From: Flavobacterium soyae
Lineage (GTDB): Bacteria; Bacteroidota; Bacteroidia; Flavobacteriales; Flavobacteriaceae
Assembly (NCBI RefSeq): GCF_021245985.1
Contig: NZ_JAJQXA010000019.1
Location: 1-64,000 of the forward strand
DNA: 64,000 nt
Direction of reading: 5' to 3'
Positions within the stretch are counted from its first letter, which is position 1, and every line of letters begins with the position of its first letter. A model generated the notes under the pieces. The model was not told the origin of the DNA. It ran no database searches and was given only the letters and a program-made list of their open reading frames with translations. Below are positions 8,689 through 17,242 of the stretch, one piece after another. Position numbers and translations under genes: made by a program.

Positions 8689-11600
8689 TTATTTTTCGTT
8701 ATCAGGTATTGCTATACAACGGATAGGTGATGGTATTGTAGAATATACGTCATTACTATAATCATATACAGAATATCCCAAAAATAGGGTATTCGTATAT
8801 CCGCTGCTAACAAGACTAAACGCATTAGGGTAAGTAGGAAGCTTTTGATTTCCAGCCCAATAACCAATAGCATTAGAACCTCGTACAGCATAAGGCAGCA
8901 TTAAGTTTGGACCTAAAAAGTATCCTCCAGTACCATTTCCAGCTTTACTGTTTGGTACAGTCGAAATCAAATTATTGTCTATTACTCCCTGCCACTCATT
9001 CACAGTTGGAATACGATAATTTTCAGGACAAGGATCAAGCGCTGTATTTTTCTTACCATTAACATACCAATATCTATAGGCATTATAGCGAGTTCCTACC
9101 AAGCCTGGCATAGGTACATACGGATTTAAACTTGTATCGGCACCTAAGTTATGGCACATAAATGATCTCCATTCTGTAGCACTTACCATTGCACCACAAC
9201 AAGCACAGTCTTTTATTTCGGCTGTAAGCTGTACTGCTGCATCTGTACCGGTTCCATCTGCTTTTGTATTGTAAACAGCATATATGGTTACCTTAAGCGC
9301 ATCTGCAGTTGCTTTCCCGTAAGCTACACCATTTGCTGCACCGGCACTGCTGCTGCTTAAATTGCTATTGTATACCATTTTAGCGGTAAGGGCTCCAGAT
9401 ACATTAAGAGTCTGCGATTTATCGGCATCCGCAGTAAACGATTTAACAATACCTGTAAGGGATTCTACATAGACAAAGCGCACTTTACTTACTGTACCAA
9501 CCGGGGTAAAGGTATACGTTTGTGTATTTGTTGCAATCGTATTAAAATCTGCTTTCTGAGATATACGAGATGCAAGTGTACCACAACCTACAGCATTATC
9601 ATTACTTTCTGCAATATCAAAACAAGTTTTACCGCCAAGTGTACCTGTACCTGTTGGTATATTAGCCGGGTTAACTGCTGCTGTAACCGTAAATATCGGT
9701 GAAGTTCCTGTTGGATTACCTGTACAGCCATTTTTTACGATACAGTAAAAATAATAGCTGCCTGCAGCCGAAGGAGTATAAGAATAAGAAGCTGATGCAG
9801 CCCCGCTTACAGCTGTACCGCCTGTATTGCTCGCAGATGTATTGCTGTACCATTGATAAGTTGCCTGCACAGCATTTGCCACAGATACAGATAATGTTAC
9901 GGCAGAACCTGCTGTTGTATTTTGAGCTGTACCTGATTGCGCCGTAAGTGTAGGTGTAGGACATGCATTGTTCATTGTGATTTCATGCACCAGCGGTACA
10001 GAATCACCACAGTCGTTTTTAGCCGTTACGGTAATTTTTACTTTTAATCCATCAGTTCCGCTTGCCGGAAGCTGTACAGATACACTAGCTCCTGAACCTG
10101 TTACCACCGCACCATTATCTGCTGTCCAGGTATAAGCTGTTGGGTTGAATGTAGCAGATGCCTGTAGGGTAACTTTTGCCCCAAATACAGCCGTTGCAGG
10201 ATTAGACACCCATGAAACCACCGGTAAGCTTGAAACGGTCGATGATACATTTTTTACTGCCAGTGTACTGGTACAGCCAGTTGCATTGGTAACCGTGGCG
10301 TTGTAAACCCCGCCTTCAGATACTGTAATGGTTTGAGCAGTCTGGCTCATTTTTACATTGTCTTTATACCACACATAAGTATAAGTACCTGCCACTGCCG
10401 GTACCACTGTTAAATCTGTGCTTCCGTCGCAAAGTACTGTTTTACCTGTAATATTTGGCTGTGCAGGGGTATTTCCTGTTGTAATATTTTTTTCTAATAC
10501 ATGTGCTTCTGCAGGACATTTAGCCCCGCTGTTGTCTGTTGCAATCATTCGCAGCGACATGGTAGTCTGTGAACCTGGCACCACAAATGGGTTCGCTGTT
10601 ATAAGGTCGTTGCCATTGTACCAGGTATAGGTAATTCCGTTTTGTTTGTTGGCAATACTTAAATCCAGAGTTCCGCCAGAACAGAATGAAGTAAACGTAT
10701 TTAATGGTTTTCCGTTTACCAGTACATCAGCATCGGGTACCGTTATTGATCCTGATGCTGCACTTTTAGTCACATTAATAGTGTTGGATTGTTTAGAATA
10801 ACAGTCTGCATCTTTTACCGCTGCAAACCAATCGCCAACACTGCTGTCTCCGCTTATATCTATAGATTTGCCTGTTTTTGATTTGTCTTCAACTCCATTG
10901 TGAAACCAGGCTATAGTGCCGGTGCCGGATGCAGAAAGTGTAACTGAATTTGTACCGCACAATACACCATTATTAGAAGCCAATATCGAAATAGCAGTTG
11001 GTGCCGCAGTACCGGATGCAGTAATAATTTTTTCGCCTGCAGCATTTGTATTACACCCTACAGCCCCCATAGAAACATTGTATTTTCCTGCCAGTGTGGC
11101 AATAAAATAATTAACCCCGCGCGCTACTTCGATACCGTTACGGGTCCATATTAATTTATCAAGGTTGGCCGTATTAGCAGGAACTGATAAATACACAGAA
11201 CCTCCTGCACATAAAGAAGTCCCGGATGCTGTTACCGATGGCGCAGTATAGGCCATAGAACTGCAGTCTACCCCGTTTTGAGAGAATAAAAACTCTTTAT
11301 ATAAACTCGTACAGGTACTGGTAACACGCACCAGTACTGTATGCACATTTACGGTTTCGTTTGGATTAAAGTTTATTTTAAAACTTCCGCTGACATTGTC
11401 AACCTCACTTAATGAAGCATATTCTGAACCCACTACAATAGCTATAGTAAATGGGCCGTTAGGACAGTCAGGATCTGTAACATCAAATTTTTGATTACAG
11501 CCGGTACCATCTGCCGCCACATTTACACATGGCTGCGGGCTTATGCTTGTCTGCGATGTTCCTTCGCATAAACTTACCCAGCGTACAGCGTTCCAATACT

Positions 11601-11844
11601 CCACACACTTGGTGTCGATATTATAAATAGTAAGTCCGTTTCCTTTATCATTGTTTTTTACTGCAAAAGCGTTACGCTGTGCGGTAGTCATTTGCGGCAG
11701 TCTAAGTCCGCCTTTGTTAAGCAGTTCCAGAACTGAGAAAGCCTCGGGTTCTTTTTTGCCCCCCACGGTCATCTGGGCCTGCGTGTTTACCGAAAATAAT
11801 ATGGCCAGAAGGAGAAGCCACATACAAAATAGATTTTTCTTCAT
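8689..11844 (-). CDS. Large secreted Ig-like/PKD protein with C-terminal FISUMP domain
   Basis: The 1051-residue product begins with a signal peptide (MKKNLFCMWLLLLAILFSV...). Next is the leader motif common in Bacteroidota surface proteins, EPEAFSVLELLNKGGLRLPQ at about 33-52. A long series of about 80-100-residue beta-sandwich modules follows, each with Cys, Gly-rich turns and a central Trp (for example IWTRNGIEV, IAWFHNGVE, YTWYNGNDL, YVWYKDN, YQWYSNTS), typical of Ig-like or PKD repeats. The C-terminal about 150 residues (from about 895: WRSFMCHNLGAD, RYWYVNGKK, CPENYRIPTVNEWQ) form a FISUMP domain. No type IX secretion C-terminal domain is evident. A role in adhesion or surface structure is inferred from architecture; no ligand is known. 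Confidence 0.88.
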   Translation of the reverse strand: MKKNLFCMWLLLLAILFSVNTQAQMTVGGKKEPEAFSVLELLNKGGLRLPQMTTAQRNAFAVKNNDKGNGLTIYNIDTKCVEYWNAVRWVSLCEGTSQTSISPQPCVNVAADGTGCNQKFDVTDPDCPNGPFTIAIVVGSEYASLSEVDNVSGSFKINFNPNETVNVHTVLVRVTSTCTSLYKEFLFSQNGVDCSSMAYTAPSVTASGTSLCAGGSVYLSVPANTANLDKLIWTRNGIEVARGVNYFIATLAGKYNVSMGAVGCNTNAAGEKIITASGTAAPTAISILASNNGVLCGTNSVTLSASGTGTIAWFHNGVEDKSKTGKSIDISGDSSVGDWFAAVKDADCYSKQSNTINVTKSAASGSITVPDADVLVNGKPLNTFTSFCSGGTLDLSIANKQNGITYTWYNGNDLITANPFVVPGSQTTMSLRMIATDNSGAKCPAEAHVLEKNITTGNTPAQPNITGKTVLCDGSTDLTVVPAVAGTYTYVWYKDNVKMSQTAQTITVSEGGVYNATVTNATGCTSTLAVKNVSSTVSSLPVVSWVSNPATAVFGAKVTLQASATFNPTAYTWTADNGAVVTGSGASVSVQLPASGTDGLKVKITVTAKNDCGDSVPLVHEITMNNACPTPTLTAQSGTAQNTTAGSAVTLSVSVANAVQATYQWYSNTSASNTGGTAVSGAASASYSYTPSAAGSYYFYCIVKNGCTGNPTGTSPIFTVTAAVNPANIPTGTGTLGGKTCFDIAESNDNAVGCGTLASRISQKADFNTIATNTQTYTFTPVGTVSKVRFVYVESLTGIVKSFTADADKSQTLNVSGALTAKMVYNSNLSSSSAGAANGVAYGKATADALKVTIYAVYNTKADGTGTDAAVQLTAEIKDCACCGAMVSATEWRSFMCHNLGADTSLNPYVPMPGLVGTRYNAYRYWYVNGKKNTALDPCPENYRIPTVNEWQGVIDNNLISTVPNSKAGNGTGGYFLGPNLMLPYAVRGSNAIGYWAGNQKLPTYPNAFSLVSSGYTNTLFLGYSVYDYSNDVYSTIPSPIRCIAIPDNEK

Positions 11845-12145
11845 TTTTTAAATTGTTTTAATTATTTAAAGCGGCAGACCCCTAACCGTTATATGGAATA
11901 ACAGAGCAGAAGGCATACCTGATCGATATCCTTTTGGGATATTCGTATATATTTTGTGGTATTTATGGTATTATTGGGTAAAAAAACAGGAACTATTGAA
12001 TCTTATCAATACGGCTTATAAAGATGAATGGCCTGCCTGTTTATTAATATAAACGAGGGATATTATATAATCTGCTTATAAAACTTGGGGCTTTAAGACT
12101 GATAAAAGAATGCAACAACTTTTTGTTTCTGGTATATTGACCTGA
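11845..12145. other. Intergenic stretch, no gene seen
   Basis: About 300 AT-rich bases lie between the surface protein and the small regulator cluster. I see no open frame with coding character, no RNA gene and no clear terminator here. It must contain the promoter of the leftward surface protein gene, but I cannot pick a convincing TTG/TAnnTTTG pair. Confidence 0.5.
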
Positions 12146-12379
12146 TTATTTAAGTGTTGTTTGAATAAGGTTCATAATAACATCTTTGTGTGCTTTTTCC
12201 ATTGTTTCATAGTCTCTTTTTATACTGTCCGGTGTTATTCCGTGCACAGTTCCATTTACACATTGACGTATGTAATATTTTGACAGACCGTACTTTACAA
12301 ACAAAGCTTCTAAAATATTTGCATCATAGGAGCTATAAGCTTTTGTCTTCCTTTTATCCATTGTCTTATTTATTTTCAT
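12146..12379 (-). CDS. Small phage-type HTH-like regulator
   Basis: This is a 77-residue protein, or 71 residues if it starts at the internal Met encoded at 12361. The core (EALFVKYGLSKYYIRQCVNG, then GITPDSIKRDYETM) looks like the short helix-turn-helix proteins found next to phage repressors in Bacteroidota, in which a KYGLS-x3-IR helix pair precedes a TPD-x-I-x-x-Y segment. It is the downstream member of a leftward pair that diverges from the repressor-like gene at 12731. I infer DNA binding from pattern and context. No other part of a prophage is visible. Confidence 0.6.
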   Translation of the reverse strand: MKINKTMDKRKTKAYSSYDANILEALFVKYGLSKYYIRQCVNGTVHGITPDSIKRDYETMEKAHKDVIMNLIQTTLK

Positions 12380-12424
12380 TTGTTAATGATCTTAATTTTA
12401 CTCTGGCTGCAATACTTCCTGGAG

Positions 12425-12631
12425 TTAATCTATACTGCCTGTTTTTATTTTCTTTTGAAATTCTTTGATTAATGCCTCGCGATTTGCAATTATTTTAAGC
12501 AAAGCATTTTTCGCAATTTCATCACCTCTAAAGAATCTCATTTTCGCTGCAGGTGCATTAATACCCATTACCTGACCAAGCAAAGTGTAATCACCATACA
12601 GCGTTTTTTCCTTAATTTGTTCGATTGTCAT
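12425..12631 (-). CDS. Small regulator-like protein upstream of the HTH protein
   Basis: I choose the Met at 12631 as start (68 residues, MTIEQIKEKTLYGDYTLLG), because an in-frame upstream ATG at 12679 would put the start inside the likely promoter and operator region. The sequence YTLLGQVMGINAPAAKMRFFRG followed by a basic helix resembles an HTH in which a short helix reads DNA (motif split: YTLLGQVMGI, then AAKMRFFRGDE). It lies 45 bp upstream of the next small regulator and is probably cotranscribed with it. Function is inferred only from size, sequence style and neighbours. Confidence 0.55.
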   Translation of the reverse strand: MTIEQIKEKTLYGDYTLLGQVMGINAPAAKMRFFRGDEIAKNALLKIIANREALIKEFQKKIKTGSID

Positions 12632-12666
12632 AACAAAAAGTTTATCTTTGAATGCTAAATAATATG

Positions 12667-12690
12667 CAAATATATACAAAAAACTGTATA
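12667..12690. promoter_or_regulatory. Candidate operator/promoter in divergent regulator region
   Basis: A perfect inverted repeat TATACA-AAAAAC-TGTATA spans 12673-12690, between the leftward pair and the rightward repressor-like gene. It overlaps the upstream edge of a leftward -7 box (TATATTTG read on the minus strand, 12674-12667). A repressor bound here could block the leftward promoter, as in phage-type switches. No good -33 element was found, so this is a proposal. Confidence 0.4.
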
Positions 12691-12730
12691 AAAAACCCTA
12701 CAAAACACAAAAATCTGTAATTTTCTCGCA

Positions 12731-13090
12731 ATGAACGACGTAACTTTAAGATTTCTAATAACTTATGAATATCTGAAAGAAGCAAAAGTTGTTTCAAATA
12801 TTAAAAGTTTTGCTGCAGAACTTAATATTAGCACTTCGCTTGTTACAGAAATTTGTAAAAAAAGAACAAATGCAGGAATGGTCCCTATATCTAATTTATT
12901 AGCAAGATATAAAGATATAGATGCGAACTGGCTTTTAACCGGTGAGGGATCTATGCTAAAGAGAAGCGACAGCCCCGAAGTCAATATTAACTACAAAGAA
13001 TTAGCCGAAGCAAGACTTGAAATTATCAATCTTAAAGATGAAAAAATTGAGTGGCTTAATAAGGAGCTTAAAAAAAAGAAGGGTTTGTAG
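12731..13090 (+). CDS. Phage repressor-like HTH protein with coiled-coil tail
   Basis: This 119-residue protein has an N-terminal helix-turn-helix of the type found in Bacteroidota phage repressors (about 20-60: SFAAELNISTSLVTEICKK, then the family hallmark ANWLLTGEGSML at about 69-80). The C-terminal 35 residues are a charged helix (EARLEIINLKDEKIEWLNKE) likely to form a coiled coil. It lacks the S24 peptidase domain of LexA/CI-type repressors, so cleavage-controlled induction is not expected. It diverges from the two small regulators, with a shared 99-bp control region. Function as a DNA-binding repressor is inferred from these motifs. Confidence 0.75.
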   Translation: MNDVTLRFLITYEYLKEAKVVSNIKSFAAELNISTSLVTEICKKRTNAGMVPISNLLARYKDIDANWLLTGEGSMLKRSDSPEVNINYKELAEARLEIINLKDEKIEWLNKELKKKKGL

Positions 13091-13216
13091 TGTGGCTGCC
13101 TTTTATTTACAAGATATGCCTTTGCGAGGAACGAAGACGGTGCATGTGTGAATCTTTGCCAAAGTTTAAAACTTTTGCAAAGATTATCTAACCACATAGT
13201 TTTTGACGCAAAGAGA

Positions 13217-13301
13217 CCTGACAGGTTTTAAAAACCCGTCAGGCCTGAAGTTTTATATTTTGGAGTTACTTTGCGCCCTTCGACTTCGCTCAGGGTGACA
13301 A
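13217..13301. repeat. Two dispersed palindromic repeats
   Basis: A hairpin CCTGACAGGTTTT and AAAACCCGTCAGG lies at 13217-13243, and the dispersed sequence TTCGACTTCGCTCAGGGTG lies at about 13278-13297. Relatives of the first occur at 20682 and 20842, and of the second at 42287-42353 and 45083-45112. The gap 13091-13329 holds no gene. Confidence 0.6.
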
Positions 13302-13329
13302 AATAATTATTAATTATCAATTTATTTAC

Positions 13330-13989
13330 TCACTCCTCTAATATAATCGAAGGCAGGTTCTCATTGAACCATTTATATTTATTAAGAATCATAATATGGG
13401 TTCCGCCTTTTACTACTATACAGCTGTTGATATATTTTATAGGAAAAACTTCGTCCTGATCGCCGTGTATATGAATTACATTTTCGTCGACTTTATTTCT
13501 ATCCCACAAAATAACAGATTCTACAGCCCATTGCAGATAATTAAGATCGCGCACGGCCAAAAACTTCTCGTATAATTTAATTCGTTTATTGATTTTTTCT
13601 CCAAAAGAGTATTTTGCCAGGCTTTCGATATTCAAAATCAGCTTCATGGGAATCAACTTGTAGGCTTTTGTCTTCTTCCCTATTTTCATTCTTCTCGGAA
13701 ATTCGGCATTACTCCTTACACTCGAAATAATGATTACTTTTCTGGCCTGAATATGCCTTGCAATTTCCTGCACTAAAATTCCTCCAAAAGAAACGCCAAT
13801 TAACACAGGGTTTTCATGTTTGATGTTTTTCGAAATTCGAAGTGCATAATCTGATAATGCTTCTTTTGGATGCGGAATTTCCCATTCTAATAAACAGGTT
13901 TCAAAAACAGATTCATCTAATTTGATTCTTTCAAATATAGTAGGGCCAGCCGCCAGACCAGGCATAAAATATACGGGTATTTTACTCAT
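13330..13989 (-). CDS. Alpha/beta hydrolase
   Basis: This is a 219-residue cytoplasmic protein with the alpha/beta hydrolase layout: an N-terminal strand with VYFMPGLAAGP forming the oxyanion region, the nucleophile elbow GVSFGG (Ser at about 67), an acid residue in HGDQDEVFP (about 175-180) and a catalytic histidine in KGGTHIM (about 197). It is shorter than most members because the cap region is small. The substrate cannot be read from sequence. It stands alone on the minus strand between repeat-rich gaps. Confidence 0.82.
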   Translation of the reverse strand: MSKIPVYFMPGLAAGPTIFERIKLDESVFETCLLEWEIPHPKEALSDYALRISKNIKHENPVLIGVSFGGILVQEIARHIQARKVIIISSVRSNAEFPRRMKIGKKTKAYKLIPMKLILNIESLAKYSFGEKINKRIKLYEKFLAVRDLNYLQWAVESVILWDRNKVDENVIHIHGDQDEVFPIKYINSCIVVKGGTHIMILNKYKWFNENLPSIILEE

Positions 13990-14274
13990 TTGTTTGAAAT
14001 AGAATTACAACTTACAGCTCTTAATTTCAAGCTAAATTTACTTTTTTTAATAATATCTACAGCAAATCGCACACCATAATTGCATATTAAAAAAAAATGA
14101 ACTGCAAAAAGATCAATTTTGCAATGAACCCGATCTTAAAAAAATAATTTTATATTGAAAATCAAATGATTACCTTTGCGTTCCAAATCATTCACAGCTA
14201 AATATCATTTTAAAAGATTTTAGCTGACTATATTTTTCGTTCTTTTTCTACTATTTTTTAACCTACCCCAAAAC

Positions 14275-14586
14275 ATGACAAATATGGAACCTACCGAAAC
14301 TATGGAAATCAAAGACAATACTTTTGCAAGACAATTTGAAACCGTGGTCCCTGAAGGATTATTAAGCGTTGAATATTCTTTTCAGGAAAAAAAGATTTTT
14401 TTAACTAAAATCAACACTCCCGAAAACTTTGAAAACCAGCCAGTAATCGACACTCTGCTCAAAAACATTATGGAATTAAGCACCGAGAAAAATTTTAGGG
14501 TTGTACCAATTCACCCAAAAATTGCTGCTTTTTTCAAAAAAAACCCAAAATACAAAGATTTACTGCCTCCGGGAATCAGGATTTAA
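14275..14586 (+). CDS. GNAT-like N-acetyltransferase domain protein (PF14542 type)
   Basis: This 103-residue protein matches the short GCN5-related family in which a beta-hairpin (LLSVEYSFQEKKIFLTKINTP, split LLSVEYSF and KKIFLTKINTPENF) precedes a helix, the acetyl-CoA region (VIDTLLKNIMELS) and a final strand-helix (FRVVPIHPKIAAFFKKNPKY). This is the arrangement of the YidJ/YjdJ-like mini-acetyltransferases. Acetyl-CoA binding is known for the family, but the acceptor is not. The ATG at 14284 is an alternative start. A TACCTTTG box at 14171-14178 may be its -7 element. Its stop codon overlaps that of the convergent transporter by a few bases. Confidence 0.75.
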   Translation: MTNMEPTETMEIKDNTFARQFETVVPEGLLSVEYSFQEKKIFLTKINTPENFENQPVIDTLLKNIMELSTEKNFRVVPIHPKIAAFFKKNPKYKDLLPPGIRI

Positions 14587-16013
14587 AAATCGCCAATTAC
14601 CCAAAGCCATAATCCGCCAATTACCATATAAATAAAAAGCATTACAAGTCCGGTTATTAAACCTTTGACCCACCAGCTTTTTAAATCGACATATCCGCTC
14701 CCAAAGAAAACGGGAGCCGGACCATGTCCGTAATGCGTTAATGTTCCATAAATTGATCCCACAAAACCAAGCATAAAAGCGAGAAGCAATCCCGGAATTC
14801 CCAGCGAAACCCCAACACCTAAAAGTGCCGCATACATTGCCGCTACATGCGCGGTTGCACTTGCAAAAAGATAGTGGCTGAAAAAGTATACCAATATAAT
14901 GATAGGAAAAGCCATCTGCCAGCTTAGTCCGCCAATTTCGGCTTTTATAACATTACTAAACCAGCCAATGAAACCTAATTCGTTTAGGGAACTTGCCATC
15001 ATTACTAATACCGAAAACCATACAATGGTATCCCACGCCCCTTTTTCGGCTTTTACATCATCCCAGGTTAAAACAGAAGTGAGTAGTAAAATCACCAAAC
15101 CAATAAAGGCGGTTGTAGTGGCATCAATAGAAAACAAATCGCCGGTCATCCAGAGAAATAATAAAATAAAAAAAGTTAGCAGCATCATCCATTCGTTTCT
15201 CGTGACTGGACCCATTTCTTTTAATTTTTGCGAAGCTATCTGCGGAGCATCTCCTGTCTTTTTAAGTTCCGGCGGATAAATTTTGTACAGCACAAACGGA
15301 ATAACAAAAAAGGCACATAATCCCGGTACAATTGCCGCGGCTGCCCACGACATCCATGTTATTTTTATTCCGAGATTAAGGGCAAACTTCTGGCACATTG
15401 GGTTGCTCGCTGTTCCGGTAAGAAACATTGAGGATGCTATTAAATTCATATTATAACAGTTTAATGTTAAATACGAACCTAGTTTTTGATGTGTTTCGGG
15501 CTGCTCCGGCATTGAACCAAAACTCATCGACATTGATTTCATAATGGGATAAATAATTCCTCCGCCACGAGCGGTATTACTTGGTACGGCTGGTGCCAAA
15601 ACCAAATCGGCAAGACCTAAACCGTAAGCTAACCCAAGGGAACTTTTTCCGAATATTCGAATGAACAGAAAGGCAATTCTGTTTCCTAAACCAGTTTTTA
15701 TAAATCCGCGGGCTATAAAAAATGAAATTCCAATAAGCCAGATTACTTTGTCCCCAAATCCTTTTAATGCCAATGTAATTGATTTTCCCGGATCGCCAGG
15801 TGCTAAAACCTGAGTAAAAGCGGTTAAGGCAATGGCAATCATACACATGGTTCCCATTGGGGCGGCTTTTAGAATAATTCCTAAAATTGTTGCGACAAAT
15901 ATTGCAAACAAATGCCAGGCTTCGGCCGCAACGCCGTCTGGCGCAGGTATAAACCAAATTGCAATTCCAACTGCAAGCGTAATCAGGATTTGAGGAATTT
16001 TTACTTCTTTCAT
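14583..16013 (-). CDS. DASS-family anion:sodium symporter or carboxylate antiporter
   Basis: This 476-residue, very hydrophobic protein has about 12 membrane segments. Family features include the first repeat with SNTARGGGIIYPI (about 145-157) and NLIASSMFLTGTASNP (about 190-205). The second repeat has HYLFASATAHVAAMYAAL (about 380-397) and TLTHYGHGPAPVFFGSGY (about 425-442), typical of CitT/TtdT/YbhI-like di- and tricarboxylate transporters. It should carry succinate, malate, citrate or 2-oxoglutarate across the inner membrane; the exact substrate is not readable. It follows the porin gene by only 20 bp on the same strand, suggesting a two-membrane uptake unit. Confidence 0.88.
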   Translation of the reverse strand: MKEVKIPQILITLAVGIAIWFIPAPDGVAAEAWHLFAIFVATILGIILKAAPMGTMCMIAIALTAFTQVLAPGDPGKSITLALKGFGDKVIWLIGISFFIARGFIKTGLGNRIAFLFIRIFGKSSLGLAYGLGLADLVLAPAVPSNTARGGGIIYPIMKSMSMSFGSMPEQPETHQKLGSYLTLNCYNMNLIASSMFLTGTASNPMCQKFALNLGIKITWMSWAAAAIVPGLCAFFVIPFVLYKIYPPELKKTGDAPQIASQKLKEMGPVTRNEWMMLLTFFILLFLWMTGDLFSIDATTTAFIGLVILLLTSVLTWDDVKAEKGAWDTIVWFSVLVMMASSLNELGFIGWFSNVIKAEIGGLSWQMAFPIIILVYFFSHYLFASATAHVAAMYAALLGVGVSLGIPGLLLAFMLGFVGSIYGTLTHYGHGPAPVFFGSGYVDLKSWWVKGLITGLVMLFIYMVIGGLWLWVIGDF

Positions 16014-16033
16014 TGTTTTGGAATTAAATTAAA

Positions 16034-17188
16034 CTACAGCCTGCACTGAAACTGAATAATAAATAAATTGTCATTATAGGTTGTTGTATCTGGAATATTT
16101 CGATCAAAACGGTCTATCTCAAACCCCATTTCTATACGGCCTGTGTAGTTTTTTCCAAATTCAAGACTTATCATAGGGGTATAAGTCTGCCTTAAGTTTG
16201 AATCGATTTTATAACTAGGGTCAAATCTTTCATAACGACAGGAAACTTCTAAAGAGGTTAATTTTTTATAATCGATTTGATATCTCAAATTGGGCAGGAA
16301 ATAAATTCCGCGCATTTGATAATCAGCAACATCATCTGTTCTGGAATCAACGGGCAGAGAAAAGTACAAATTGTGGTTTGTTCCTTGTTTGTATTCTATC
16401 TGCAAATCAAATGTAAAACGATCTGTAAGCCTAAAATCACTGGTAATATCAGCTCCCAAAGCATACACTTTTTCTTTGGCATACTTACCAATACCACCGT
16501 TTAATCCCAGATTAATTTTATGCTTTTTTGATAATTCAAAAACCAATCTTGATGAATATTGTTTCCCGTTATCATTGTCTTTTTCCTGATTTTTTCCATT
16601 TCCGTTTAAAACCGAAACAGAGTAATTTACAGGAATCTTGCCCAGATCAAAATTTCCGGCTGCAGAGGCCCCTATTTGAAAACTGGTCCAGCCATTTTTT
16701 CCAAACTCATAATATTGATTAGAGAAATCAAACGATTTTATAATATCTACAGGAACTAATTCTTCAATACCAAAAGCCGGCCGAAACTGTCCTCCCAAAA
16801 CGGCAATGTATTTATTGAAGGTATATTTTGCATAGGCATTTTCGAGCACTTTACCTTTTGTGTCTGATTTAAAATCGGCAAGGTTTACTAAGATTACAAC
16901 TTCTGCAGCTTCGCTTAACTTTGTGTTTAGCCCCACACGCATTCTTTTAATATCGAAGGAACTCTGGGTTACGTCGCCCGTAGAATGGTGAAGCCCCATA
17001 ACGTCTACATTATCGCCAAAACTTTCCAGGTATCTTGCCTGAAAAAGCCCTTTAAATTGAAACTGGGGATACTTAATACTACTTTCAGAATCTGCCTGCG
17101 GCGGTTCTGTATTAGCAGTTTGTGCATTCATAAAAAGCGAAAAGATAAAAAAGATAAAAACAATTTTTATGTGTAAAGATTTAATCAT
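16034..17188 (-). CDS. OprP/OprO-like outer membrane porin
   Basis: This 384-residue protein has a signal peptide (ending MNAQ at about residue 23), repeated amphipathic beta-strands and a C-terminal aromatic-rich strand (NLFIIQFQCRL). Motifs FKGLFQARYLESFGD, RMRVGLNTKLSEAAEV, AVLGGQFRPAFGIEELVP and YYEFGKNGWTSFQIGASA match the phosphate-selective porin O/P family, which in Bacteroidota is used for many anions. It is first in an operon with a DASS carboxylate transporter, so it probably lets organic acids cross the outer membrane rather than phosphate. That substrate is an inference from context. Confidence 0.85.
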   Translation of the reverse strand: MIKSLHIKIVFIFFIFSLFMNAQTANTEPPQADSESSIKYPQFQFKGLFQARYLESFGDNVDVMGLHHSTGDVTQSSFDIKRMRVGLNTKLSEAAEVVILVNLADFKSDTKGKVLENAYAKYTFNKYIAVLGGQFRPAFGIEELVPVDIIKSFDFSNQYYEFGKNGWTSFQIGASAAGNFDLGKIPVNYSVSVLNGNGKNQEKDNDNGKQYSSRLVFELSKKHKINLGLNGGIGKYAKEKVYALGADITSDFRLTDRFTFDLQIEYKQGTNHNLYFSLPVDSRTDDVADYQMRGIYFLPNLRYQIDYKKLTSLEVSCRYERFDPSYKIDSNLRQTYTPMISLEFGKNYTGRIEMGFEIDRFDRNIPDTTTYNDNLFIIQFQCRL

Positions 17189-17242
17189 AAACTCTGAAAT
17201 AAAAATTAAGTTACTAACAGCAATTTTAAATCTTTAGCCTTT

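Noticed and set aside
9520..11851. Rightward and leftward frames inside the large surface protein gene
   Set aside because: They are shadow frames of the long leftward gene, whose repeated modules leave other frames open by composition.
12146..13090. Toxin-antitoxin system
   Set aside because: The small proteins look like DNA-binding regulators; no toxin-like motif (RNase, PIN, kinase) is visible, and the layout fits a phage-type switch better.
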